9,453 nucleotides of DNA from Armatimonadota bacterium (GCA_011773575.1 WVXJ01000199.1:11494-20946); one strand, 5' to 3'. Shown: positions 1 to 6,973, counted from the first letter of the stretch. A program made the numbers and translations. The notes: generated by a model not told the origin, from the sequence alone.

Positions 1-12
1 GAACATGGGCGT

Positions 13-41
13 TTGACACCGTCGAATTCGCAGCCTATACT
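13..41 (+). promoter_or_regulatory. Sigma-70-type promoter for the zinc-ribbon protein gene
   Basis: A perfect -35 TTGACA (13-18) and a -10 TATACT (36-41, five of six consensus bases) are separated by the optimal 17 nt. Transcription would start near 48, giving a leader of about 23 nt that contains the Shine-Dalgarno of the gene starting at 71. The hexamers are seen directly; activity is inferred. Confidence 0.8.
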
Positions 42-70
42 AGCCCACAACCGATGTGCAGGGGAGAGAG

Positions 71-781
71 ATGGCCGTTTTACTCTGCCCCAGGTGCAAT
101 CTTTCAATTACAGTGGAGGGCAAACCGCCGAACCGCTGTGAACATTGTGGAGGGCGACTGCGCTGTTGTCGCTATTGCGTGCACTTCGATTCCCTCTATC
201 TGACCTGTGTGCATCCGGAAATACTCCAGCCGGAACGGGTGGTAGATCCTGACGAATCCCGCGAATGCCCTCACTATAAATCTGGGCTCGGTGCCGCCAA
301 GCCGTCGAAAACCCTCGTTGGTGTCTCAATCTTCACATGGACGACCATTCTCACGGTGATAGTGATCTTTGCACTCCTCTTTATCGGCTTGAGCAGATAC
401 ACCATAGTGGGGCCCACGGAGACAATCCTCCAACTGCGCATCTATTCAGTGGGGACCGTGGTAAGCGACGAACCCTTTGATCTCATTTTCGGAATCTACA
501 ACAGGGGAAAGAGACCCGCCCGCCATGTCACCCTTCATTTGGGGCGCAGGACTCTGTGGGTGGCTGAGCTTGTAGATGTGGATCCTCCCGTTGAGGAAAT
601 CTACGAAAGAGGTGACAGCATCTTCTTGGATTTTGGCGACCTCGAAGCGGGTGAATCGATACTCGGCACACTGACTTTCAAAGCCCTGCGTACCGGAGAA
701 TACCCCATCAAGACGACGCTCTCGGCCGACAACAGCGCCCGTCCCCAGAGTGCGGAGAAACGCGTGAGAATTGCTCCCTAG
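71..781 (+). CDS. Membrane-anchored zinc-ribbon protein of unknown function
   Basis: This 236-residue protein is not one I can name. The N-terminus has a CPRC (C6, C9) and a CEHC (C23, C26) pair, a classic zinc ribbon. A second cysteine cluster follows (C32, C33, C36, C46, C66) and may bind another metal. A single hydrophobic helix spans about 82-108. The remaining ~125 residues look like a beta-rich domain of the CARDB/DUF11 kind, with an NRGKRPARHVTL stretch and an LEAGES turn typical of Ig-like repeat proteins. With the zinc part inside, this domain would sit outside the inner membrane. I chose ATG at 71 because a GGGGAGAG ribosome-binding site precedes it closely; an in-frame GTG at 56 would lie upstream of that site. 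A strong promoter precedes it, and the PHP gene follows after 48 nt. Function is unknown; a sensory or scaffold role is only a guess. Confidence 0.85.
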   Translation: MAVLLCPRCNLSITVEGKPPNRCEHCGGRLRCCRYCVHFDSLYLTCVHPEILQPERVVDPDESRECPHYKSGLGAAKPSKTLVGVSIFTWTTILTVIVIFALLFIGLSRYTIVGPTETILQLRIYSVGTVVSDEPFDLIFGIYNRGKRPARHVTLHLGRRTLWVAELVDVDPPVEEIYERGDSIFLDFGDLEAGESILGTLTFKALRTGEYPIKTTLSADNSARPQSAEKRVRIAP

Positions 782-814
782 CGGGAGTCCCCGCTTTCCC
801 CCGTTCCCATTGCC

Positions 815-823
815 TGCTATTAT
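815..823 (+). promoter_or_regulatory. Extended -10 element, probable leaderless start of the PHP gene
   Basis: TGC followed by TATTAT (818-823) matches an extended -10 element. Seven bases beyond it lies position 830, the A of the PHP gene's ATG, so the transcript would have no 5' leader. No Shine-Dalgarno sequence precedes that ATG, which fits leaderless translation. A -35 box is not obvious (T/C-rich at 795-800). Readthrough from the upstream promoter is also possible. Confidence 0.45.
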
Positions 824-829
824 CTATAT

Positions 830-1687
830 ATGCCGAAACCAACGGAGAACGAACCGCGCATTGACCTCCACCTGCATACCACCTGCTCGGATGGTACTCT
901 CAGTCCGGCTGAAACCGTGAAAGAGGCCCTGCGGCGCGGGCTTTCCATTATCGCCATTACCGACCACGATACCGCGGTCGGTATCGCCCCTGCACTGGAG
1001 GCGGCCTCGGGCACAGGCCTGCGAGTGGTGCCGGGGATTGAGCTGAATACGGATTACAAAGGTCAAGAGGTGCATATCCTGGGCTATGGGATTGACCCGG
1101 AGGCAGAGGCGCTTCGTGATGCTCACCAGCGCATGGTGGATGCCCGTCACCAGCGCAATCTGGCAATATTGGGCCGGCTGGAGGCGCTTGGAATGGGGCT
1201 GGATGTGAAAAGGGTGGAGGAGATTGCGCAAGGAGAGATCGTTGCCCGCCCTCATATTGCCAAGGCAATGGTCGAAGCCGGCCATGTTGGTTCCTTGCAA
1301 GAGGCGTTTGATCGTTTCCTGAAGAAAGGCGCGCCGGCTTTTGTGGAAAGAGAATCTCTGACCCCCCAAGAGGCCTGCCAGGCTATCTTGAGAAGCGGGG
1401 GGCTGCCGGTTCTGGCCCATGCCGGGAAGGCCGACTATGAGGTTCTCATCAAGGAACTGCTTCCCTTCGGCTTGCGCGGGATAGAGGCATATCATACCGA
1501 TCACAGCGCCGCGCAGCAGGTCAAATTGCGAAATATGGCGGAGAGATTCAACTTGCTCACTACCGGTGGCAGCGATTCCCATGGGCCGAAATGGGGCCGA
1601 CCGGCAGAGATGGGCAGTGTTCCGATTCCTCCAGAAGCGCTCGAGAAATTCCTTGCGGCTCTCCGGGAGACCGAACGATATGAATGA
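830..1687 (+). CDS. PHP-domain phosphoesterase (YciV/TrpH, RNase AM-like)
   Basis: This 285-residue protein has the full set of PHP metal-binding motifs. They are DLHLHTTCSDG (D12, H14, H16), TDHDT (D45, H46), GIELN (E71), HILGY (H82), LAHAG (H197) and GSDSHG (D249, H251). The RPHIAKAM segment near 140-147 and the overall length match the YciV/TrpH group rather than histidinol phosphatase or the polymerase PHP domain. Characterised members are metal-dependent cytoplasmic enzymes that remove 3'-phosphate from 3',5'-bisphosphate nucleotides such as pAp, and trim 5' ends of short RNAs. All expected ligands are present, so it should be active. No Shine-Dalgarno is visible before the ATG. Its last codons overlap the next gene by 8 nt, so the two are probably co-transcribed. 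The family call is firm; the exact substrate is inferred. Confidence 0.9.
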   Translation: MPKPTENEPRIDLHLHTTCSDGTLSPAETVKEALRRGLSIIAITDHDTAVGIAPALEAASGTGLRVVPGIELNTDYKGQEVHILGYGIDPEAEALRDAHQRMVDARHQRNLAILGRLEALGMGLDVKRVEEIAQGEIVARPHIAKAMVEAGHVGSLQEAFDRFLKKGAPAFVERESLTPQEACQAILRSGGLPVLAHAGKADYEVLIKELLPFGLRGIEAYHTDHSAAQQVKLRNMAERFNLLTTGGSDSHGPKWGRPAEMGSVPIPPEALEKFLAALRETERYE

Positions 1688-2357
1688 TTGGGTCGAGATC
1701 ATTGTGGAGGCGATTACAGGCTTCATCGGCAGCGCCGGTTATGTAGGGGTCTTCTTGTTGATGGTGATGGAGAGTTGCTGTATGCCCATTCCCAGTGAGA
1801 TTGTGCTGGTCTCTGCGGGCTTCTTGGTGGGGAGGGGTGATTTTGCCCTCCACTGGGCGATGTTGAGCGGATTCGCCGGAGCGCTGTCCGGCTCCACTCT
1901 TACTTATTCGATTGCGCGGTTTGGAGGGAGGCCTCTTCTCTTGCGATACGGCCGTTACATCCTTCTCACCGAACAGCGGCTCCGCGCGAGTGAGAAATGG
2001 TTTGCCCGGCACGGTCCAAAGGCGGTCTTCTTCTGCAGGCTGATTAGCGGTATGCGGGCGATAGTGTCTGTGCCCGCGGGCCTCTGCCACATGCCCTATT
2101 CGAAGTTTCTGCTTTATACCGCGCTGGGTTCCGGCTCTTGGGTTGTAGTGGGAGTGCTTTTCGGGATGTTCGTGGGGAGAGAATGGGAGAAACTGAGTCA
2201 TCTGGGCCACCTTGCGCTTGCCGCCGCCGCGCTGGTAGTGGCGGCTCTCCTCATATGGCATCACCTGCGTTCTCGCTGCGTGGAGAATTCCTCCTCTGAG
2301 CCGTGTCCCGCGCGAGGTGAGAATCCCTCCGCGCAGTCTGAAGAGAAAGCCCCTTAA
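1680..2357 (+). CDS. DedA-family (VTT domain) inner-membrane protein
   Basis: This 225-residue integral membrane protein belongs to the DedA/SNARE-associated family. It shows the acidic residue and re-entrant loop motif E31...PIPSE (36-40), a glycine-rich segment with a Tyr-Arg pair (LTYSIARFGG, 74-83), and the FFCRLISGMR...VPAG arm (117-134) with R120 and R126. Hydrophobic stretches near 15-50, 58-80, 140-167 and 177-194 fit membrane segments. Family members are proposed proton-driven transporters or flippases that recycle lipid carriers such as undecaprenyl phosphate or phosphatidylethanolamine. The usual proline in the F.R..PG.R arm is serine here (S123). The polar tail from about 199 is Ser/Glu-rich and probably disordered. 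I chose ATG 1680 because a GGGAG lies 10 nt upstream (1665-1669) and the protein then starts at the family position; the longer open frame upstream is an overlap with the PHP gene. Confidence 0.88.
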   Translation: MNDWVEIIVEAITGFIGSAGYVGVFLLMVMESCCMPIPSEIVLVSAGFLVGRGDFALHWAMLSGFAGALSGSTLTYSIARFGGRPLLLRYGRYILLTEQRLRASEKWFARHGPKAVFFCRLISGMRAIVSVPAGLCHMPYSKFLLYTALGSGSWVVVGVLFGMFVGREWEKLSHLGHLALAAAALVVAALLIWHHLRSRCVENSSSEPCPARGENPSAQSEEKAP

Positions 2358-2436
2358 GCCAGCAGGCAACATCTGGTACAAGCGGCCCCACGCATTGCTT
2401 CGCGCGCGTCCTATCTCCGCGAGAAGAAGGTTCCTT

Positions 2437-3129
2437 TCAGTTCTTCTTGGGGGTGATAATCTGCTTAGTGGTTTTGAAGTGGGTTTTGGCTACTTTATTG
2501 AGGAGGGCTTCGCCGCCTTTGGCGGCCACCTGGCGGCCCGCGGAGAGCACATTGCTGGCTCCCTTGGGGAGGGTGATTCCGCATTCTTTTGAGAGACGCT
2601 CCAGCCCCTGCAGGAAACCCGCTCTGGCGAGCAGGCTGGCGGCGGCCACAACGGTTTCTTCTTCAGCCTTCACTCGCTGCTGCAGAGTCGCTTTTCGCCC
2701 TTTCTTCATCAGGGCTTGTTCCAGGAAGGCTTCATCCCCGAACCGATCCGCCACAACCGTGAGTGTCCCTTTCCGGTTCGGCAGGCGGCTTTCCAGTTCT
2801 TCCAACAGGCTTTCGATGGCGCGTGCGTGGGCCCAGCCCAAAAGGCGATTGAGATTCTTCATGGTGGAGATGAGGAGATTGTATTTTTGCGGGAAGATTT
2901 TCACCACCTGGTTGGGACAAAGCCCGGCTACTTCCTTCGCCAGGCGATGGCAAATGCCGTCGGAGACCCGCTTGCTGTCTCTCACGTTCTGGGCGCGCAA
3001 GATCTCCTCCATCTCCTCATCCGCCCACACCGCGGCCACCACCAGAGGGCCGAAGTAATCGCCCTTGCCGGCTTCATCTGTACCGATGCGCCCGGGTTCA
3101 GCCTTCCCGGCAGGCTGCGGTCGTTTCAT
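2437..3129 (-). CDS. rnhC: Ribonuclease HIII, short form without the N-terminal domain
   Basis: This 230-residue protein is the catalytic domain of RNase HIII, which cleaves the RNA strand of RNA/DNA hybrids during replication and repair. The motif GTDEAGKGDYFGPLVVAA (16-33, catalytic D18 and E19) is the HIII version, unlike the GVDEAGRG of RNase HII. Also present are a DSK motif (51-53), VVADRFGD with a probable catalytic D128, KAEEE with E157 nearby, AAASLLAR (162-169) and a LPKGAS motif near 187-192. Family members are typically around 300 residues because an N-terminal TBP-like substrate-binding domain of about 80 residues precedes the catalytic domain; here only about 15 residues do. The start is secure: its ATG overlaps the kinase gene's stop as ATGA (3129-3126), implying translational coupling. 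It is the last gene of the minus-strand operon. Activity on hybrids is likely but substrate binding may differ. Confidence 0.9.
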   Translation of the reverse strand: MKRPQPAGKAEPGRIGTDEAGKGDYFGPLVVAAVWADEEMEEILRAQNVRDSKRVSDGICHRLAKEVAGLCPNQVVKIFPQKYNLLISTMKNLNRLLGWAHARAIESLLEELESRLPNRKGTLTVVADRFGDEAFLEQALMKKGRKATLQQRVKAEEETVVAAASLLARAGFLQGLERLSKECGITLPKGASNVLSAGRQVAAKGGEALLNKVAKTHFKTTKQIITPKKN

Positions 3130-4013
3130 CTCGTTTCTCCTACCATCACCGTCAGGCCCTGTGGGATAATCTCTATCTGCGCCATATCCGTACTCGGTGC
3201 GGGGTCACCGTCCAGTTGAACCGCCACAGGCTCATCGGTTTGAATCTCTATGCGGCCGCCTGAAAGGTAATTTACCGGTGCCCACCGGTGCCTTCCAAGG
3301 AGGATGGCCGCCACCTGTTTTATGCGTTTAAAGGCGCCTGCATGAGGGATCACACATACCTCCAACCGTCCATCGTTGATCTTCGCTTGAGGGGCCAGAC
3401 TCCAGCGATAAGTATAACTGGAAGCATTGGCAATCACCACCTGCCAGGCCTCGGTCTCTATCGGTTTGTCATCACATATGATATGAAAACGCCGCGGTGG
3501 GTGGGAGAGAAGAAGTCGCAGCCCGTTCAGCAGATAAATCAGTGTACCGAGCCTTCGCTTGATATGGCCCTTAACTGTGTGAACCACGGCACCATCAAAA
3601 CCGAGGCCGGCCATTAGAACGAAGGGCCGGCCGGAGAAACGGCCCAGGTCGACAGCGCGCGGGACACCCTGGGCAGCGACCCTGGCGGCATCGGAAAGAG
3701 AGCGGGGAACGGCCAATTCTCGGGCGAGGACATTGACCGAACCGACGGGCAAGATCGCAAGAGGGACTGAAGTCTTCTCCAAAGCGGGGAGGACGGCATG
3801 GATGGTGCCATCGCCACCGGCGACCACGACTCTCAGGCCGGTGCTGGAGGAATCAGCGACGGCTGCGGAGACCAGAGCCAGCGCTTCCGCCGGCTTTGCG
3901 GCAGGAGCGAGGGTGACTTGCAGGCCGAAATCCTCCAACAAACCGACGAGACGCAGAGGAGTGATTCTCCGCATTCGGCCCGCGTCAGGATTGAGGATGA
4001 GGAGGGCTTTCAC
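3126..4013 (-). CDS. Diacylglycerol/lipid kinase family protein (YegS/DagK-like)
   Basis: This 295-residue protein has the DAGK catalytic signature: an N-terminal NPDAG (8-12), the nucleotide-binding GGDGT loop (66-70) and LPVGSVNVLAREL (88-100), equivalent to the family's LP.GT.N..A. The C-terminal half has the second beta-sandwich domain with GLGFDG, a conserved NDGRLEV segment and a QLDGDP motif near the end. Members phosphorylate diacylglycerol, or related lipids such as sphingoid bases or phosphatidylglycerol, with ATP at the inner face of the membrane. The sequence does not settle which lipid. The start is GTG; AGGAG overlaps it rather than lying at normal spacing, and the preceding TPR gene's TAG ends only 2 nt before, so translation probably depends on reinitiation. 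It overlaps rnhC by 4 nt. Confidence 0.87.
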   Translation of the reverse strand: MKALLILNPDAGRMRRITPLRLVGLLEDFGLQVTLAPAAKPAEALALVSAAVADSSSTGLRVVVAGGDGTIHAVLPALEKTSVPLAILPVGSVNVLARELAVPRSLSDAARVAAQGVPRAVDLGRFSGRPFVLMAGLGFDGAVVHTVKGHIKRRLGTLIYLLNGLRLLLSHPPRRFHIICDDKPIETEAWQVVIANASSYTYRWSLAPQAKINDGRLEVCVIPHAGAFKRIKQVAAILLGRHRWAPVNYLSGGRIEIQTDEPVAVQLDGDPAPSTDMAQIEIIPQGLTVMVGETR

Positions 4014-4015
4014 TC

Positions 4016-5104
4016 CTAGTGACTATGGTCGTGAGTTCCGTGAGCACCGGGCCCCGCGCCTCCGGGCGGACCCCCAAACGGGCCGCCGGGCCCTCCCGGC
4101 GGCCCGGGCTGAACCATTGGAGCCTCAGAGGGGATACCCGTCTCCGGCGGCTTAATCTCCCCAACTTCCGGATGTGCCTTGGCATATTCCTCGGCCAAGT
4201 CCGGACGGTGAGGAAAAATCCAGAAAACGGACTCATAGGCGAAACCGGTGAGGTCCGGCTGCCAAGCCGGATCCATATACATCACATTCTGCTCCCAATC
4301 TCTCCACGGTGGAGAATCAACAAGGGTGCCTTCGAAGGGATTGCGGTACGGAGGCAGATTGCGGCCGGCGCGCGACACATGTTCGCGAAATTCCAGTACC
4401 CAACGCCAGTTGACATCTTCGCCCAAATTTTCCCACCATTCAAGATCGCGGCGCGCAAGGGCGTCACTGGGCCGCTTGCGAATGATTCCTTTGATCACCC
4501 GGACCGCGTCTTTCACTCGCCAGGTCTTCTCATACATTTTCTGCAATCTGCGATCCAGTGTATCAATCTGCTCGGGGAATCTCTTAGTTGCCTCCTCCAA
4601 CGACTCGATGGCCTTGTCATACTGGCGTGTGCGGTCTGCGTAGAACCAACATTTATCGAGCCAGAGGGTGTAATCGTCCGGATTATCCCTGACGACACGC
4701 TCATAGGTGTCGGCGGCTTTCTGGAGCCACATCTTTCTCTCCACAGCGGTCTGCGCGGCAGTATGCAGATTCCAGCCATAATGCCAGGCGAGAATACGAC
4801 AGGCGACGATGTAATTGGGGTCCACACGAACAACCGCCTCCAGCACCGGAGCCATCTGCCACCAGGAAGAAGAATGCCACAGGTCATCGGCCTTCATCCA
4901 GAGTAGATCTGCGAGGAGAGCGTTCAGGCCGGCTAACTGAAGAAAGCGGTAGATGCCAGGCAGTTCGCCGCCGAGTTGGACTTGCTGGCGATGAGGGCGC
5001 ATCTCAGTGAGTTGTTTCTCGATGCTCCCCTCTAGAGGCCATAAGAGGACTAAAATGCAGATTACTACCAGTATGCTCAGGGCCGCGGGGCCGCGACGGT
5101 TCAT
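4016..5104 (-). CDS. Trp-rich TPR-like membrane-anchored protein with Gly/Pro and His-rich tail
   Basis: The 362-residue protein begins MNRRGPAAL and has one N-terminal hydrophobic helix (about 9-24) after a positively charged tip, so it is likely an inner-membrane-anchored protein facing outward or an uncleaved signal-anchor protein. Residues about 80-215 form helical pairs with TPR-like character (for example PVLEAVVRVDPNYIVA, 86-101; AADTYERVVRDNPDDYTLW, 130-148; YDKAIESLEEATKRFPE, 162-178). Tryptophan is strikingly frequent: I count 19 (about 5%). The last ~40 residues are low-complexity Pro/Gly followed by HGTHDHSH, a possible metal-binding tail. The start at 5104 was chosen because GGAGG (5114-5110) lies 5 nt upstream; an in-frame GTG at 5116 would contain that site. 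It follows the ABC permease by 18 nt, which suggests a transporter accessory protein. No named family recognised. Confidence 0.8.
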   Translation of the reverse strand: MNRRGPAALSILVVICILVLLWPLEGSIEKQLTEMRPHRQQVQLGGELPGIYRFLQLAGLNALLADLLWMKADDLWHSSSWWQMAPVLEAVVRVDPNYIVACRILAWHYGWNLHTAAQTAVERKMWLQKAADTYERVVRDNPDDYTLWLDKCWFYADRTRQYDKAIESLEEATKRFPEQIDTLDRRLQKMYEKTWRVKDAVRVIKGIIRKRPSDALARRDLEWWENLGEDVNWRWVLEFREHVSRAGRNLPPYRNPFEGTLVDSPPWRDWEQNVMYMDPAWQPDLTGFAYESVFWIFPHRPDLAEEYAKAHPEVGEIKPPETGIPSEAPMVQPGPPGGPGGPFGGPPGGAGPGAHGTHDHSH

Positions 5105-5109
5105 CCTGT

Positions 5110-5114
5110 CCTCC
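5110..5114 (-). promoter_or_regulatory. Shine-Dalgarno that fixes the TPR protein start
   Basis: GGAGG on the minus strand lies 5 nt before ATG 5104. The alternative GTG at 5116 would overlap this site and is therefore rejected as the start. Confidence 0.7.
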
Positions 5115-5122
5115 ACATGAAA

Positions 5123-5986
5123 CTAAACCTGACGCTCTCTAAACAGTAAGGAGGCGATGATAAGGCAGACGGCCACATAGCCGATTCCGTACACCAGGCC
5201 GCGCTGCACCAATACGAGAGGGATAGCGAGTTGCTCCGCTGCCTCCACGCGAAAATCATACTTGTCCAAGTGGGGAATGATGGCGCTGACAACTCCCAAC
5301 ACCGTCTTGCTGAAGCCACCTTCAATATGAGCGATAACCGAGTGAGACATGGCCTGGATGCTGCCCACCAGCCAAAGCGTGAATCCTGCGATGACTGTGG
5401 TTAGGCTGGAGGCGATGGTAGAGACCACCATTACTGCAGCCGTGAAGACGGCGATGCCAAAATAGGCCACCAGCCCTGCCTGAAACACCAAGCCGATGGG
5501 GTGCTTCTGTGTCGCCACCAGCACGATCATCTGCACCAGCAGCATGATTCCCACCAACAGCCCGACGACCGCCAGCGCGCCGAAGTACTTGCCGACTACG
5601 AACTCCCAGCGATGCACCGGCTTGGAGAGCACGGAGTAGATAGTGCGTTTGTCGATATCGCTGGGAATGAGAAAGGCGCAGATGAAAATTGATACGAGTA
5701 TTCCCAGCAGAAACACAAGGTCCAACCCCCCGGAAACGAGAGCCTTCGCCGATTCTCCCGGGTTGAGCCAGGTAATGCCGAGCATTCCCACCAGCATCAA
5801 GGCGGCGAGAAGGATGATTACCTGGAGGATGCGCCTTCTCCGTGTCTCGGCAAAGGTCATTCCGGCAATGCGATATACGGAGGGGATCCCATGCAACAGC
5901 CCGCGGGCAATTTGCTTGCGGGCAATCACCAAGGCCGCCAATACGAGAACGGCGGAAACAATATAGATAACAAGCAGGAGATTCAT
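5123..5986 (-). CDS. ABC-2-type transporter permease (NosY/GldF-like)
   Basis: This 287-residue integral membrane protein has about six hydrophobic segments: roughly 2-21, 54-73, 87-107, 136-158, 166-192 and 194-212, plus a last one near 258-282. The signature stretch DIDKRTIYSVLSKPVHR (110-126) followed by EFVVGKYFGA is characteristic of ABC-2 permeases of the NosY/GldF type, where it forms the cytoplasmic coupling region after the second or third helix. It pairs with the ATPase encoded immediately upstream; the two overlap by 4 nt (ATGA), so the subunits are made together. Substrate is unknown: members of this class move polysaccharides, lipids, antibiotics, proteins or serve metal-centre assembly. 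The TPR protein encoded next may be the extracytoplasmic partner. Confidence 0.87.
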   Translation of the reverse strand: MNLLLVIYIVSAVLVLAALVIARKQIARGLLHGIPSVYRIAGMTFAETRRRRILQVIILLAALMLVGMLGITWLNPGESAKALVSGGLDLVFLLGILVSIFICAFLIPSDIDKRTIYSVLSKPVHRWEFVVGKYFGALAVVGLLVGIMLLVQMIVLVATQKHPIGLVFQAGLVAYFGIAVFTAAVMVVSTIASSLTTVIAGFTLWLVGSIQAMSHSVIAHIEGGFSKTVLGVVSAIIPHLDKYDFRVEAAEQLAIPLVLVQRGLVYGIGYVAVCLIIASLLFRERQV

Positions 5987-6912
5987 TCGCCAGCCTCCGA
6001 CACCACCTGAATAAAGAGCTGCTCCAGAGAGGGTCTGGGCCGCAGCACTTCCAGCAGTCGGCCCTGGCGCGCTCGCAGCAGGTCAATTATCTGCATGAGA
6101 TTGTCCTCTTCATCGGTCTCTGCAACGATCTTCCCCTCTCGCTCTTCCACGGACTTCGCCAGCCGACGGAGTTCAGGGATGATATCATCCTTCCCGCCGG
6201 CCGCCACCACCTGGATCCGGCGGCTCTCGCCGATCAGTTCTTTGAGCGATCCACAGGCCTTTAGCCTTCCCTGGTCGAGGATGGCTACCCGATCACAGAG
6301 GTCCTCCACCTGGGCGAGGAAATGAGAGCAGAGCAGGATGGTCTTGCCTCGTTCGCGAAGTTCCCGTATCAGCCTCCTCATCTGGTAAGCCCCCTCCGGG
6401 TCCAGACCCGAGGTAGGCTCATCCAGAATCAGTATCTCCGGATCATTCACCAGTGCCTGAGCAAGGCCGGCCCGTTGGCGCATACCCTTGGAATACTCTC
6501 TCAAGGGAGTCCTGCGGCGCTCCGCCAGCCCCACCAGGGTGAGGAGTTCTTCCATACGCTTGAGCCGGACGCTGCGGGAAAGGCCGAAGAGCCGGCCGTA
6601 GTAGTCCAGCAATTCTTCGGCGTTAAAACAATCATAGAAGTAGGGCTCCTCCGGCAGATACCCGACCTTCTCTCTCGCCATACTGGTGGAGATACTCGTC
6701 CCCAGGATACTCGCCCCCCCGGAAGTGGGAAAGATGAGCCCCAGCAAGATCTTCAGGGTAGTCGTCTTGCCGGAACCGTTGGGGCCAATGATGGCGATGG
6801 TCTCTCCGCGGCGGATATCCAGGCTCAAAGAATCAAGCGCCTTCAGGCCTTTGCCGCCCCAAGGAGAGCGATAGACTTTCGTTAATTCCTGTATGGAGAT
6901 GGCAATATCCAA
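5983..6912 (-). CDS. ABC transporter ATP-binding protein
   Basis: This 309-residue cytoplasmic ATPase powers the transporter. Visible motifs are Walker A GPNGSGKTT (43-51), signature YSKGMRQRAGLAQAL (140-154), Walker B LILDEPTSGLDP (161-172) and the H-loop histidine H197. The Q-loop region reads GYLPEEP (84-90), with glutamate where glutamine is usual; this is common in ABC-2-type exporter ATPases of the CcmA class. About 85 residues follow the core domain, as in that class, and carry a conserved-looking PSLEQLFIQVV near the end. I chose TTG 6912 as the start because AGGGGGTG (6925-6918) lies 5 nt upstream and the protein then begins MDIAISIQEL. An in-frame TTG at 6936 lies at the predicted transcription start and is less likely. 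First gene of the minus-strand operon. Confidence 0.88.
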   Translation of the reverse strand: MDIAISIQELTKVYRSPWGGKGLKALDSLSLDIRRGETIAIIGPNGSGKTTTLKILLGLIFPTSGGASILGTSISTSMAREKVGYLPEEPYFYDCFNAEELLDYYGRLFGLSRSVRLKRMEELLTLVGLAERRRTPLREYSKGMRQRAGLAQALVNDPEILILDEPTSGLDPEGAYQMRRLIRELRERGKTILLCSHFLAQVEDLCDRVAILDQGRLKACGSLKELIGESRRIQVVAAGGKDDIIPELRRLAKSVEEREGKIVAETDEEDNLMQIIDLLRARQGRLLEVLRPRPSLEQLFIQVVSEAGE

Positions 6913-6917
6913 AATCG

Positions 6918-6925
6918 CACCCCCT
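6918..6925 (-). promoter_or_regulatory. Shine-Dalgarno deciding the TTG start of the ABC ATPase
   Basis: AGGGGGTG on the minus strand, 5 nt before TTG 6912. It lies downstream of the alternative TTG at 6936, so it supports the shorter protein. Confidence 0.65.
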
Positions 6926-6943
6926 AAGTTTACCAATGACGCA

Positions 6944-6973
6944 AGTATAGCGAAAAGGTTCCATTCTTGTCAA
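6944..6973 (-). promoter_or_regulatory. Promoter of the minus-strand five-gene operon
   Basis: Read on the minus strand, -35 TTGACA (6973-6968, perfect) and -10 TATACT (6949-6944) are 18 nt apart. Transcription would start near 6937, giving a leader of about 25 nt that carries the Shine-Dalgarno at 6925-6918. The same TATACT hexamer occurs in the promoter at 13-41. It fires away from the pdxS promoter; the two core elements are about 25 nt apart. Confidence 0.8.

Noticed and set aside
774..800. Short hairpin GCGGG/CCCGC (781-794) after the zinc-ribbon gene as a terminator
   Set aside because: Stem of only 5 bp, an alternative CTCCC/GGGAG pairing competes, and the tail is TTTCCCCC rather than a T-run.
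1566..1679. Longer N-terminus of the DedA protein starting at 1566
   Set aside because: The extra 38 residues are Arg-rich, unlike the family, and lie inside the PHP gene's conserved GSDSHG region; the good start is at 1680.
824..1726. 300-codon open frame on the minus strand opposite the PHP gene
   Set aside because: It mirrors a gene with all PHP motifs, shows no recognisable domain and no ribosome-binding site; it is a shadow frame.
2422..2447. AGAAGAA/TTCTTCT inverted repeat between the convergent dedA and rnhC genes as a terminator
   Set aside because: AT-rich 7-bp stem with a 12-nt loop that spans the rnhC stop codon and has no T-run on either strand; too weak to call.
4019..4906. 295-codon plus-strand open frame opposite the TPR gene
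   Set aside because: The minus-strand gene has a clear Shine-Dalgarno, signal-anchor helix and operon junctions; the plus frame has none of these.
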